Positions 49,301 through 57,200 of a DNA stretch of 64,000 nt are shown here, piece after piece. Position 1 is the stretch's first letter. Each line of letters starts with the position of its first letter. Source of the stretch: Arenicellales bacterium (lineage in GTDB: Bacteria > Pseudomonadota > Gammaproteobacteria > Arenicellales > JAJDZL01); assembly GCA_951813075.1 (NCBI GenBank), contig OX638343.1, positions 3,055,999 to 3,119,998 of the forward strand. Reading direction: 5' to 3'. The translations under genes and the position numbers were made by a program. The notes below the pieces were generated by a model that was not told the origin of the DNA, did no database searches, and saw nothing but the letters and a program-made list of their open reading frames with translations.

Positions 49301-52300
49301 TCACCTTCACCGGTGCGGTGGAGCTGCTCGGCGATGTGACGGTGGACAGCGATTCGGCGGGCGGCGACATCAAGTTCACCTCGACGGTGGACGGCGCTCA
49401 TGCGCTGACGGTGAACGCCGGCAGTGGTACGGTGGCTTTTGAGGGTGCGGTGGGCGCCACCACCAAGCTGTCGGAGCTGGCGGTGACCGGCGGTGAGATC
49501 AAGCTGAGTGCGAATGTCTCGACTGACAATGGCGCCATCACCTTCACCGGTGCGGTGGAGCTGCTCGGCGATGTGACGGTGGACAGCGATTCGGCGGGCG
49601 GCGACATCAAGTTCACCTCGACGGTGGACGGCGCTCATGCGCTGACGGTGAACGCCGGCAGTGGTACGGTGGCTTTTGAGGGTGCGGTGGGCGCCACCAC
49701 CAAGCTGTCGGAGCTGGCGGTGACCGGCGGTGAGATCAAGCTGAGTGCGAATGTCTCGACTGACAATGGTGCGATCACCTTCACCGGTGCGGTGGAGCTG
49801 CTCGGCGATGTGACGGTGGACAGCGATTCGGCGGGCGGCGACATCAAGTTCACCTCGACGGTGGACTCGGCGTCGGGTGGCAACAGGACGCTGACGGTGA
49901 ACGCCGGCAGTGGTATGGTGGCTTTTGAGGGTGCGGTGGGCGCCACCAGCGCTACCAGCAAGCTTGCGAGTCTGGCGGTGACCGGCGGAAAGATCGAGCT
50001 GAGTGCGAATGTCTCGACTGACAATGGTGCGATCACCTTCACCGGTGCGGTGGAGCTGCTCGGCGATGTGACGGTGGACAGCGATTCGGCGGGCGGCGAC
50101 ATCAAGTTCACCTCGACGGTGGACTCGGCGTCGGGTGGTAACAGGACGCTGACGGTAAACGCCGGCAGTGGTATGGTGGCTTTTGAGGGTGCGGTGGGCG
50201 CCACCACCAAGCTGTCGGGTCTGACGGTGGACGGTGGTCAGATTGACCTTGACACTGTGGCGACGACCGGTGCGATCGACATCGAGGGTACGAACATTGA
50301 TCTGAACGGGGCGAGCTACAAGAGCGAAAACGGCGTTGTCAAGTTCACCGGGCCGGTGGACCTGCACGCTGACGTGACGGTGGAAAGTGATGTGGACGGC
50401 AGCAGTGCGGCAGGCGGCAAAATCACGTTCACCTCGACGGTGGAAGGCGCTCAGGCGCTGGTGCTGAATGCCGGCGGCGGTGCGGTGGAACTTCAGGGTG
50501 CGGTGGGCGGCACCAGCGCTACCAGCAAGCTTGCGAGTCTGGCGGTGACCGGCGGTGAGATCAAGCTGAGTGCGAATGTCTCGACCGACAATGGTGCGAT
50601 CACCTTCACCGGTGCGGTGGAGCTGCTCGGCGATGTGACGGTGGACAGCGATTCGGCGGGCGGCGACATCAAGTTCACCTCGACGGTGGACGGCGCTCAT
50701 GCGCTGACGGTGAACGCCGGCAGTGGTACGGTGGCTTTTGAGGGTGCGGTGGGCGCCTCCACCAAGCTGTCGGGTCTGACGGTGGACGGTGGTCAGATCG
50801 ACCTGGACGCCGTGGCGACGACCGGCAATATCGACATCGAGGGCAGTACGGGCATTGCCCTGAATGGCGTGACCTACGCCAGCGATAACGGCGACATCAT
50901 CCTCGGCGGTCCGGGGGTTGTGACGATCAGCGGTAGTGCTTCGCTTGTCTTGCGAGCGGGGGGAAACATAACGGTGAATACTTCGATTGAAAGGATCGGT
51001 AGTGCGGACAGTACCCTGGCCTTGCAGGCGGCGGGCGATCTCAACATCAATGCCGACATCATCGGCCGCAATGGCGCCCATAGTTTGATATTCGAGGCGG
51101 ATTCGCCCGGATTGTCCAGCAACGATGGCACCGGAACGTTGAAGATTGCCAGCGGAGTCACTATCACATCGAACAATGGTGACATCACGCTGATTGGCGC
51201 TGAGTTTGACATCGATACGTCAAGCAGCATCAATGCTGGAACAGGTGACATCCATGTCGCGCCGTCGCGAGCTGTTGCGATGACGATCAGCACGATGGCC
51301 AATCTGAGCCTTGCGGAAATCGGGACGTTCACCACTTCAGGCACGATTTACATCGGGACAGCGACAACGGGACCAACCGGTACAGGAGGTGCGGGCAGTT
51401 CGATCTCGGCAATCTCGATCACAGTAAGTGAAGATCTGACCATCAGCGGCAGTGCATCGCTGGTTCTGGATTCCAGCGGTGCGACAACGCTGAGTGCAAA
51501 TGTCTCGACAGACGATGGCGATATCACATTTGGGGACGCAGTCACCCTGGCCGGCAACGTGACGGTGAAAAGCAATGTGGCGATCGGCGCCACGGGCGGC
51601 GACATCACGTTCATCTCAATGCTGGACGGTGCCTATAATCTAATACTGAATTCAGGCACAGGCAACATATATTTCGGTGGTGACGTCGGGTCTGCTGACA
51701 AGCTATCAGCAATTACGGTTAACAACGCTCACGACGTCACAGTAGCGACCACGATGTGGGTCGGTTCATTCACACAAACTGCGGGAACTGGAACTACCGA
51801 CTTCGGATTAAACACTGTTAACGCTGACACCTCTGTCGACGTTACCACGGTTAATATAAGAGGAAAAATCGTTACCCAAGAAGCCAGATTGACCGCTCAA
51901 GAAGATATCATATCGACCGTAGAAGTTGACTCTTTGACGATAGAGGCAAGTAATGCATATCTATTTGGTACCATCGATGGTGTAGGTGGACGCGCTGCCA
52001 GCGATCTTATAGACATAAATAACAGGGTGTCGGGTGGTACGTATACGATCAATGATTCCATTGTTCTGGGCACTGGATTAGGGACACGAACCCACGTGGA
52101 ATTGTCCTCCTTGCCGCTCGCGACGATAACACCCGCCGCTGGTGTCTTTGCTTGGTTGACTCCGATGTTGCGGGCTTCCGTGAATGATTCGATCAGTGGT
52201 CCATACATCGTAACAGATAGTGAAGCGTCGTCCCCATTGTTGACCCCGGAACCCGGAACGGAGGATTACTATGAAGACATTCCTTTGTTGTTAAAGACTC

Positions 52301-52329
52301 ATGATGATGAAATGGTTGAGATGGAGTGA
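37342..52329 (+). CDS. Giant TpsA exoprotein (filamentous-haemagglutinin-like), repeat-built adhesin
   Basis: The 4995-residue protein has a long signal peptide (to HVHA, residue 48) and then a TPS secretion domain of the haemagglutination-activity type (about 49-330) with the NPNG motif at 131-134 (LINPNGVLFGDS). The rest is a repetitive beta-helix-like shaft. Two module types are seen: one with TSNNGDITLIGA, AGTGDIYVAPS and TSGTIYIGTATTGP, and a 79-residue one with VSTDNGAITFTGAVELLGD and VDSDSAGGDIKFTSTVD. The second is amplified between about 41200 and 50800. The C-terminus (from about 51650) is unique, ending in an acidic tail, with no toxin domain recognised. ATG 37342 is chosen by matching the second tpsA; an upstream ATG at 37294 adds 16 residues. 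It is probably exported by the preceding TpsB and acts at the cell surface in adhesion. Confidence 0.93.
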   Translation: MITFRSFIQRKCRPVVATLGSLLRFRNVVLPLLFGAIMVCTDIPHVHAGPKDGNVVAGDANIVQLNPKLLEIIQGSDKVIIDWRSFSIDWDELVRFLQPDSDSIALNRVNGDTPSYILGQLTADGRVMLINPNGVLFGDSAVVDIGSLVATTIDIRNEDFMAGDYNFDVDSASGGTVVNRGRITAAEGGIVALVAPGVENSGVIVARLGRVALASGNSFALDFYGDRLIQIGVDDSVAERLLAPDGTELKALVDNSGGIYADGGTVMLMAASVAKDVVDYAINMEGIIEARTATERNGEIVLEGAGEGIVRVTGTLDASGRESGDTGGEVKILGSKVGLVGQAEVDVSGDAGGGEVLIGGNFQGRGPERNADFTTIGSEVAIQADALTTGDGGRVIVWSDRVTRFFGNISARGGSVSGDGGFAEISGKQHLQFAPNSIDLSAPKGLIGELLLDPLDIVISDGNGSDDSVFSGNNVINFNDDSTATYNITPAAFEAIDADITLQALRDITVNSPIDRDGSGDSTLTLQAGHDLIINADIKGTMGAHSFIFEADSPRSSSNDGDGTLKIASGVTIESNNGDITLIGAEFDINATSMTSIDAGTGDIYVAPSQASLMTISTTADLSLAEIGRFTTSGTIYIGTATTGPSGSGGPGISISVTGITVSEALTISGSASLVLDSGGRTTLSADVSTNGNITFEDAVTLAANVTVDSDANDDGAGGDITFTSTVDSTIHPLHGYRMLTLDAADGSVALQGVVGNTSSLTNLSGLSVTGGSITLSADVSTDDGDITFSGPVTLAANVTVDSDALGGTTGGNIKFESTVDGDYALTLDAGGGTVELQGAVGAATKLVSLAVTGGTIKLSADISTDNGAITFTGAVELVGDVTVDSDSAGGAITFTSTVISAAGGNRTLTVNAGSGAVEFRGAVGVTDTTDPTTKLASLTVDGGQIDLDTVATTGAIEIESGTGTNEGIDLNGASYKSDDGDITFRGPVDLHANVTVDSDADQDATDGDITFTSTVDGAHALTLDANLGTSGQNPVGGTVTLQGAAGGTTKLASLEVDSARVSLKSVSTTGFITINGNNIYLDGNYLSDAGHITIDVYTDAIAVLYLDGAVRVDSDAANRNIKISAWVTGGHMLTLDSGGGEVNVAGEIGSITKLASLTVVGGQIELHNVATTGPIDIEGTDIDLNGASYQSDDGAITFSGPVGLVVNVTVKSDANNDGTGGDIKFTSTVTSQTMSGVPNRWLTLDAGGGTVEFQGVVGGTIATTALRRLTVTGGKIELSANVSTDNGAITFTGAVELLGDVTVDSDSAGGDIKFTSTVDSASGGNRTLTVNAGSGMVAFEGAVGATTKLSGLTVDGGQIDLDTVATTGAIDIEGTNIDLNGASYKSENGVVKFTGPVDLHADVTVESDVDGSSAAGGKITFTSTVEGAQALVLNAGGGAVELQGAVGGTSATSKLASLAVTGGEIKLSANVSTDNGTITFTGAVDLLGDVTVDSDSAGGDIKFTSTVDGAHALTVNAGSGTVAFEGAVGATTKLSSLTVTGGQVNVDTVATTGNININGSTGIALNGATYASDNGDITFGGAGGVTISGSSDSTVSLQAGGNLTINTNITGRNGAHSLIFEADSPGLSSNDGTGTLKIASGVTITSNNGDITLIGAEFEIDTTSSINAGTGDIYVAPSQATAAMIISNAATGNLSNAEIGTFTTSGTIYIGTATIGPGGAGSSISASSITVSEDLTISDSASLVLRTGGDITVSNSIVKSGSADSTLALQAGGALTINANITGSMGAHSFIFEADSPGSSNNDGTGTLTIASGVIITSNNGDITLIGATFDIDTSSSIDAGTGDIYVAPSRAVAMMISTAASDLSNTNLSNAEIGTFTTSGTIHIGNATTGAGSSISATSITVSQVLTISGSASLVLDSGGATTLSAEVSTDDGDITFEDAVTLSADVSTDDGDITFKDAVTLGADVTVDSDVDEDTDDGAITFESTVDGGYGLTLDTDGGGAVALQGAVGATTKLSGLTVDGGQIDLDTVATTGAIDIEGTNIDLNGASYKSENGVVKFTGPVDLHADVTVESDVDGSSAAGGKITFTSTVEGAQALVLNAGGGAVELQGAVGGTSATSKLASLAVTGGEIKLSANVSTDNGAITFTGAVELLGDVTVDSDSAGGDIKFTSTVDGAHALTVNAGSGTVAFEGAVGATTKLSELAVTGGEIKLSANVSTDNGAITFTGAVELLGDVTVDSDSAGGDIKFTSTVDGAHALTVNAGSGTVAFEGAVGATTKLSELAVTGGEIKLSANVSTDNGAITFTGAVELLGDVTVDSDSAGGDIKFTSTVDGAHALTVNAGSGAVAFEGAVGATTKLSELAVTGGEIKLSANVSTDNGAITFTGAVELLGDVTVDSDSAGGDIKFTSTVDSASGGNRTLTVNAGSGMVAFEGAVGATSATSKLASLAVTGGKIELSANVSTDNGAITFTGAVELLGDVTVDSDSAGGDIKFTSTVDSASGGNRTLTVNAGSGMVAFEGAVGATTKLSGLTVDGGQIDLDTVATTGAIDIEGTNIDLNGASYQSEDGDITFRGPVDLHADVTVESDVDGSSAAGGKITFTSTVEGAQALVLNAGGGAVELQGAVGGTSATSKLASLAVTGGEIKLSANVSTDNGAITFTGAVELLGDVTVDSDSAGGDIKFTSTVDGAHALTVNAGSGTVAFEGAVGATTKLSELAVTGGEIKLSANVSTDNGAITFTGAVELLGDVTVDSDSAGGDIKFTSTVDGAHALTVNAGSGTVAFEGAVGATSATSKLASLAVTGGKIELSANVSTDNGAITFTGAVELLGDVTVDSDSAGGDIKFTSTVDSASGGNRTLTVNAGSGMVAFEGAVGATTKLSGLTVDGGQIDLDTVATTGAIDIEGTNIDLNGASYKSENGVVKFTGPVDLHADVTVESDVDGSSAAGGKITFTSTVEGAQALVLNAGGGAVELQGAVGGTSATSKLASLAVTGGEIKLSANVSTDNGAITFTGAVELLGDVTVDSDSAGGDIKFTSTVDGAHALTVNAGSGTVAFEGAVGATSATSKLASLAVTGGKIELSANVSTDNGAITFTGAVELLGDVTVDSDSAGGDIKFTSTVDSASGGNRTLTVNAGSGMVAFEGAVGATTKLSGLTVDGGQIDLDTVATTGAIDIEGTNIDLNGASYKSENGVVKFTGPVDLHADVTVESDVDGSSAAGGKITFTSTVEGAQALVLNAGGGSVELQGAVGGTSATSKLASLAVTGGEIKLSANVSTDNGAITFTGAVELLGDVTVDSDSAGGDIKFTSTVDSASGGNRTLTVNAGSGMVAFEGAVGATSATSKLASLAVTGGKIELSANVSTDNGAITFTGAVDLLGDVTVDSDSAGGDIKFTSTVDSASGGNRTLTVNAGSGMVAFEGAVGATTKLSGLTVDGGQIDLDTVATTGAIDIEGTNIDLNGASYKSENGVVKFTGPVDLHADVTVESDVDGSSAAGGKITFTSTVEGAQALVLNAGGGAVELQGAVGGTSATSKLASLAVTGGEIKLSANVSTDNGAITFTGAVELLGDVTVDSDSAGGDIKFTSTVDGAHALTVNAGSGTVAFEGAVGATTKLSELAVTGGEIKLSANVSTDNGAITFTGAVELLGDVTVDSDSAGGDIKFTSTVDGAHALTVNAGSGTVAFEGAVGATTKLSELAVTGGEIKLSANVSTDNGAITFTGAVELLGDVTVDSDSAGGDIKFTSTVDSASGGNRTLTVNAGSGTVAFEGAVGATSATSKLASLAVTGGKIELSANVSTDNGAITFTGAVELLGDVTVDSDSAGGDIKFTSTVDSASGGNRTLTVNAGSGMVAFEGAVGATTKLSGLTVDGGQIDLDTVATTGAIDIEGTNIDLNGASYKSENGVVKFTGPVDLHADVTVESDVDGSSAAGGDIKFTSTVEGAQALVLNAGGGAVELQGAVGGTSATSKLASLAVTGGEIKLSANVSTDNGAITFTGAVELLGDVTVDSDSAGGDIKFTSTVDGAHALTVNAGSGTVAFEGAVGATTKLSELAVTGGEIKLSANVSTDNGAITFTGAVELLGDVTVDSDSAGGDIKFTSTVDGAHALTVNAGSGTVAFEGAVGATTKLSELAVTGGEIKLSANVSTDNGAITFTGAVELLGDVTVDSDSAGGDIKFTSTVDSASGGNRTLTVNAGSGMVAFEGAVGATSATSKLASLAVTGGKIELSANVSTDNGAITFTGAVELLGDVTVDSDSAGGDIKFTSTVDSASGGNRTLTVNAGSGMVAFEGAVGATTKLSGLTVDGGQIDLDTVATTGAIDIEGTNIDLNGASYKSENGVVKFTGPVDLHADVTVESDVDGSSAAGGKITFTSTVEGAQALVLNAGGGAVELQGAVGGTSATSKLASLAVTGGEIKLSANVSTDNGAITFTGAVELLGDVTVDSDSAGGDIKFTSTVDGAHALTVNAGSGTVAFEGAVGASTKLSGLTVDGGQIDLDAVATTGNIDIEGSTGIALNGVTYASDNGDIILGGPGVVTISGSASLVLRAGGNITVNTSIERIGSADSTLALQAAGDLNINADIIGRNGAHSLIFEADSPGLSSNDGTGTLKIASGVTITSNNGDITLIGAEFDIDTSSSINAGTGDIHVAPSRAVAMTISTMANLSLAEIGTFTTSGTIYIGTATTGPTGTGGAGSSISAISITVSEDLTISGSASLVLDSSGATTLSANVSTDDGDITFGDAVTLAGNVTVKSNVAIGATGGDITFISMLDGAYNLILNSGTGNIYFGGDVGSADKLSAITVNNAHDVTVATTMWVGSFTQTAGTGTTDFGLNTVNADTSVDVTTVNIRGKIVTQEARLTAQEDIISTVEVDSLTIEASNAYLFGTIDGVGGRAASDLIDINNRVSGGTYTINDSIVLGTGLGTRTHVELSSLPLATITPAAGVFAWLTPMLRASVNDSISGPYIVTDSEASSPLLTPEPGTEDYYEDIPLLLKTHDDEMVEME
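43381..50757 (+). repeat. Higher-order repeat array in the first tpsA
   Basis: Near-identical cassettes start with ACCACCAAGCTGTCGGGTCT at 43381, 44917, 45967, 46780, 47605, 48904 and 50203, and a variant start lies at about 50758. Their lengths are 1536, 1050, 813, 825, 1299, 1299 and 555 bp. The first six equal 813 or 825 bp plus 3, 1, 0, 0, 2 and 2 copies of a 237-bp (79-residue) unit. The 12-bp difference is a four-codon insertion (SATS-type junction). An earlier cassette start is at 41380. Identity between copies is close to complete at the DNA level. Confidence 0.9.
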
Positions 52330-52336
52330 ACTACCA

Positions 52337-53077
52337 ATGCGAAACGTTGTCAAGATGATTGCTGATGCGAATCTGGGTTCCAGTTACAAAACGCCGCCTG
52401 TGCGTGCTAATGCTACCTTTGTTGTTCTGATTGGAACGCTATTTTTCAGTGTATGCACATATGGTCTGGCGCAGGAAAGCAATATTGAAATTGAGGAGGC
52501 CGTGGGCAGTCCGCAAATTACAGGGTTTCGTTCGGCTCAATTTGGCATGTCGGAATCGGAAACTCTCGAAGCCATAAGGCGTGATTTTGAACTTCAGCAA
52601 TCACGGATCGCAAGCCAGACGAATGACGAAGATCGGACTTCGAGCCTGGTGGCGACAGTCGATGAGATATTTGCTGGCAGCGAACCGGCTCAAGTTGCGT
52701 ATATTCATGGATACAAGCAGAACAAGCTGATTCAGGTCAATATTGTGTGGGGATCACCGGTAACTGAAGAGGTTGACCCGCAGACACTGGTAACGACCGC
52801 CAATGTTCTTCGAAAGTACTTCGTTAGCCTGGGTTTCGATCCTGACAGTACAGTGGTCAATACTCGCATAGACGACAGGGTGTTTATCGTATTTCGTGGT
52901 GCCGATGAACAGGGGCGAATGGCGTTGCTGCAGTTGATCAGTAATCAAGTGCCTGCTGTGGAGGGTGAGGAAGCAGAGGAATTTGAGTCGCAGTTCCGGA
53001 TAGAATCACTGTTGCTTTCCTACATCGAAAACATCAAGGATCCAGATATCTTCAGGATCGAGAAAGGTGATTTCTAG
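52337..53077 (+). CDS. Secreted protein of unknown function downstream of tpsA
   Basis: I do not recognise a family. The 246-residue protein has a long N-terminal region with a hydrophobic stretch (about residues 27-45, ATFVVLIGTLFFSVCTYG) ending at LAQES, which fits a signal peptide. The mature part starts ITGFRSAQFGMSESETLEAI, a pattern seen at the start of small periplasmic domains, followed by a mixed alpha/beta region and an acidic EGEEAEEFES stretch. ATG 52337 has GGAG ten bases upstream and starts 8 bases after the tpsA stop; the frame is also open from an ATG at 52301 inside tpsA. Tight spacing suggests co-expression with TpsA, perhaps as a periplasmic or surface helper. That role is inference. 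Confidence 0.7.
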   Translation: MRNVVKMIADANLGSSYKTPPVRANATFVVLIGTLFFSVCTYGLAQESNIEIEEAVGSPQITGFRSAQFGMSESETLEAIRRDFELQQSRIASQTNDEDRTSSLVATVDEIFAGSEPAQVAYIHGYKQNKLIQVNIVWGSPVTEEVDPQTLVTTANVLRKYFVSLGFDPDSTVVNTRIDDRVFIVFRGADEQGRMALLQLISNQVPAVEGEEAEEFESQFRIESLLLSYIENIKDPDIFRIEKGDF

Positions 53078-53417
53078 CCACTTCGCGACGCTATTATCTC
53101 TACGAGCAAGCGAAGATCGATACGATATGACGTCTGAAATATCGTCAGGCGATTGAGCCAATCATTGCGGCTACCCATCTGAATACGATGGCTGGCTGGA
53201 ACGCAGCCAGCCCAAGGACGCGTGTAGCGACAGAATGAAATTTCTGCTGAGCTGTAGCGGACACAATGAAACCGGTAACCGCAGCTGGCGCTTTCACGAT
53301 CGTGACGCGAACCGATGCGGCGCTCAGGATGTGACCGCGTCAGATGTCATTCAATCGGTGCTTACAACAAGCAGCATCCTTGCGTTCCACAGGGTGAGCC
53401 GAATGCGGAAACTTTAA

Positions 53418-53836
53418 GTGCTTGACAGGTGTCAGATTCGCATCTGGCGCATGCCCGGTGTGGGCGACGATGAGTTGCGTATCCCGCGTCGTCTGAAACG
53501 TTATCCGAAGGTTCTGGAGAAGGTCGGTCGGCTGCGACAGCAATACCAGAGCGTCAGTGCGCAGCATGACATTGAGGTCATTGCCTGTTCATTTCGGAAC
53601 TCGCCTGCCAGACGTTACACTACCTGCGCCTGACGATGCGCCGACAATTGGTGAACATCAATCGCATCACCACGGAACTGATCGATGCCGACGGCGACCG
53701 CATACAGGTACGGCAGAATACACACCCCGATGTGCAGCAGCAAAAGCTGTTGTCTGCGATGGGAGTGACGCTGTGGATCAGCCAGCAAACCGGTTGCTGG
53801 TTAGACGGAATTGAGGTTATAGAAGTAGTGTTCTGA
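53418..53836 (+). pseudogene. Possible frameshifted gene relic
   Basis: One frame reads RYPKVLEKVGRLRQQYQSVSA up to about 53575. A second frame continues from 53576 to the stop at 53836 with a compact, protein-like sequence (MRRQLVNINRITTELIDADG at 53636 onward, then HPDVQQQKLLSAMG). The join would need one frameshift. The second part loosely recalls phage terminase small subunits (P27 type), where a helix with acidic/Gly turns is followed by NPAV-type and length-control segments, but this is weak. It may be a relic of mobile DNA between the two adhesin genes. Confidence 0.25.
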
Positions 53837-53849
53837 CGCCAATTGCGAA
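53833..53849 (+). repeat. 17-bp direct repeat, right copy
   Basis: CTGACGCCAATTGCGAA, identical to 34374-34390 and in the same orientation. It spans the stop of the possible gene relic. Confidence 0.4.
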
Positions 53850-53989
53850 TTTGTTTTTAAGTTTCTGATTTGGAAAAAGAAAATTTTTCTATTCTTTAGA
53901 AAATGATAAAGATAAGTTAAGTGCAGGGGTTTGATATTAGATAAGATAACAGTTATTATTCAATATTGGTTATTATTGATCTGACGAAA

Positions 53990-54291
53990 CCAAAGAGATC
54001 CGGTTACAGCTGTGGGGATTGGGCAGTGAGGCGGAACATGGAAAACATACGACACTGTATGTTTTTTCATTTCGCCGGTGTTCGATTCTGGCATCAGTGG
54101 ACCAAGGTGAAGTTCAGGAATGAGTTGTTGAGGATTTGCGACGATGAATTGAAGTGCGATGATGTCATGCTGTCGAAGTATCGCGAAGCGCGCGTCGATG
54201 TAACACTGGTTCCAGCGTCAACCGGTCGCGAAGGCCTGACAGGATGCTCACCTCCGTGCATTGCGACGGGTCGAAAGAAGCTGTCTGGTTC
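53990..54291 (+). repeat. Duplicated leader of tpsA, copy 2
   Basis: Second copy of the leader found at 37019-37341. Homology begins near AAAGAGATCCGGTTA (53990) and continues without break into the second tpsA coding region, so leader and gene were duplicated as one piece. The copy is slightly shorter because of small deletions in its first third. Confidence 0.7.
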
Positions 54292-57200
54292 ATGATCACT
54301 TTTCGCAGCTTTATCCAACGCAAAAGCAGGCCGGTTGTCGCAGCGCTGGGCTCATTGCTGAGATTTCGCAATGTGGTGCTGCCACTGCTGTTTGGCGCGA
54401 TTTTGGTCTTCACCCATGCCCAGCAAGTGCATGCCGGGCCGAAAGACGGCAATGTGGTCGCCGGTGACGCCAATATTGTGCAGTTGAATCCGAAGCTTCT
54501 CGAGATCATTCAAGGTTCCGACAAGGTCATCATCGACTGGCGTTCATTTTCGATCGACTGGGACGAGTTGGTTCGCTTTCTGCAGCCCGACTCCGACTCA
54601 ATAGCCCTCAACCGTGTCAATGGTGACACTCCATCCTACATTCTCGGTCAGCTGACTGCCGACGGGCGAGTCATGCTGATCAATCCCAATGGTGTCCTGT
54701 TCGGTGATTCTGCCGTTGTGGACATCGGCAGTCTGGTGGCGACCACGATTGACATACGGAATGAGGATTTCATGGCTGGCGATTACAACTTCGATGTCGA
54801 TCGCGCATCGGGCGGTACGGTCGTCAACCGCGGCAGGATCACTGCAGCCGAGGGTGGCATAGTTGCGCTGGTTGCGCCCGGTGTCGAAAACAGCGGGGTG
54901 ATTGTTGCACGTCTTGGACGTGTTGCGCTGGCCTCAGGCAATTCATTTGCGCTTGATTTCTATGGCGACAGGCTGATACAGATCGGGGTCGACGACAGTG
55001 TTGCCGAGCGACTGCTTGCGCCCGACGGTACTGAGTTGAAGGCACTGGTCGACAACAGCGGCGAGATCTATGCCGACGGTGGTACAGTGATGTTGATGGC
55101 TGCGAGTGTAGCGAAGGATGTTGTTGACTATGCCATCAACATGGAGGGCATCATCGAGGCGCGTACGGCGACGGAGCGCAATGGTCAGATTGTGCTGGAG
55201 GGTGCGGGCGAGGGCATCGTCCGAGTGACCGGCACGCTGGACGCATCGGGTCGCGAGAGTGGAGAAACGGGTGGTGAGGTCAAGATTCTGGGTTCCAAAG
55301 TCGGTCTTGTCGGGCAGGCGGAAGTTGACGTATCCGGAGACGCTGGCGGCGGCGAGGTACTGATCGGGGGCAATTTCCAGGGTCGCGGTCCGGAGCGCAA
55401 TGCCGACTTCACGACGATCGGCAGCGAGGTGGCGATTCAGGCCGATGCGCTCACGACCGGTGACGGTGGCCGGGTGATTGTCTGGTCGGACCGGGTGACG
55501 CGTTTTTACGGGAACATCTCGGCCCGCGGTGGCCGTGATTCGGGCGACGGTGGCTTTGCCGAGATATCGGGCAAGCAGCATCTGCAGTTTGCCCCGAACT
55601 CGATCGATCTGAGCGCGCCGAAAGGCTTGATCGGAGAACTGCTCCTGGACCCGCTTGACATTGTTATCTCGGACGGCGATGGAACCGATGATTCCGCGGT
55701 CAGCGGGGACAATGTCATCAACTTCAACGACGACAGTACGGCGACCTACAACATAACACCGGCAGCATTCGAAGCGATCGATGCGGACATTACCCTGCAG
55801 GCGTTGAGAGATATTACGGTGAGTTCCCCGATTGACAGGACCGGAAGTGGGGACAGTACCCTGAGCCTGCAGGCGGGGCGCCATCTCATCATCAATGCCG
55901 ACATCACCGGCACCAATGGCGCCCATAGTTTCATATTCGAGGCGGATTCGCCCAAGTCATCCAATAACGATGGCAGCGGAAAGTTGACGATTGCCAGCGG
56001 TGTCACCATCACATCGAACGACGGTGACATCACGCTGATTGGTGCTGCGTTCGACATCAACGCGACGGGCAGCATTAATGCTGGAACGGGGGACATCCAT
56101 GTCGCGCCGTCGCGAGCGATCGCGATGACGATCAGCGCAGCGGCGAGCGATCTGAGCAATACCAATCTGAGCAATGCGGAAATCGGCACATTCACCACAT
56201 CGGGCACGATTTACATCGGGACCGCGACGACGGGACCGGACGGTACAGGAGGTGCTGGCAGTCCGATATCGGCAAGCTCCATCACAGTGAGTGAAGCTCT
56301 GACCATCAGCGGCAGTGCCTCGCTGGTCTTGCGGGCGCTGAGCGACATTACGGTGAGTTCTGCGATTGACCTGAGCGGGAGTGCGGACAGCACCCTGACC
56401 CTGCAGGCGGGGCACCATCTCACCATCAATGCCGACATCACCGGCACCAATGGCGTCCATGGTCTCATCCTCGAGGCGGATTTGCCCGGATCGTCGAATA
56501 ACGATGGTGTCGGAACGCTGACGATCGCCGGCGGTGTCACAATCACATCGAACAACGGAGACATCACGCTGATCGGCGCCGCGTTCGACATTGATGCGAC
56601 GGGCAGCATAAATGCTGGAACGGGGGACATACATGTCGCGCCGTCCCAAGCTGTTGGGATGACGATCAGCAAAGCGACGGACCATCTGAGCAATGCGGAA
56701 ATCGGGAGGTTCACCACTTCGGGCACGATCTACATCGGGACTGCGACCACCGGACCGGACGGTTCGGGTGGTGGTGGCAGTTCGATATCGGCAACCTCTA
56801 TCACAGTGAGTGAAGCTCTGACCTTCAGCGGCAGTGCCTCGCTTGTTCTGGATTCCGGCGGTACGACAACGCTGAGCGCCGATGTCTCGACTGAGGATGG
56901 CGATATCACCTTCGGGGACGCAGTGATCCTGGGAGCTGATGTGACGGTGGACAGCGATGCGGACGATGATGCCACGGACGGTGACATCACCTTCACCTCG
57001 ACGGTGGACGGCGGCCATATGCTGACGGTGAAAGCCGGCGGCGGTACGGTGGAACTTGAGGGCGCGGTGGGCGGCACCAGCCGCACGACCAAGCTGTCGG
57101 GTCTGACGGTGGACGGCGGTCGGATTCACGTCGACACCGTGGCGACATCCGGCGATATCGATATTAAAGGTAGTACCAGTATTAACCTGAAGGGAGTAAC

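Larger units (their letters stand above)
53078..53989. other. Spacer between the small secreted gene and the second tpsA leader
   Basis: No intact gene is supported. The first 340 bases show only short ORFs. A possible frameshifted relic lies at 53418-53836 and a 17-bp repeat at 53833-53849. From about 53850 the DNA is very AT-rich up to the duplicated leader. Confidence 0.4.

Noticed and set aside
43381..50757. CRISPR-like regular repeats
   Set aside because: The repeats are hundreds of bases long, lie in one open reading frame and have no unique spacers of constant size.
42457..51081. A 2874-codon open frame on the reverse strand of the first tpsA
   Set aside because: It is the mirror of the repeat array. 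Because every repeat has the same codons and high GC, a stop-free reverse frame is copied along with it. The translation is rich in His, Arg and Thr with no signal peptide or domain, and it has no ribosome binding site that I can see.
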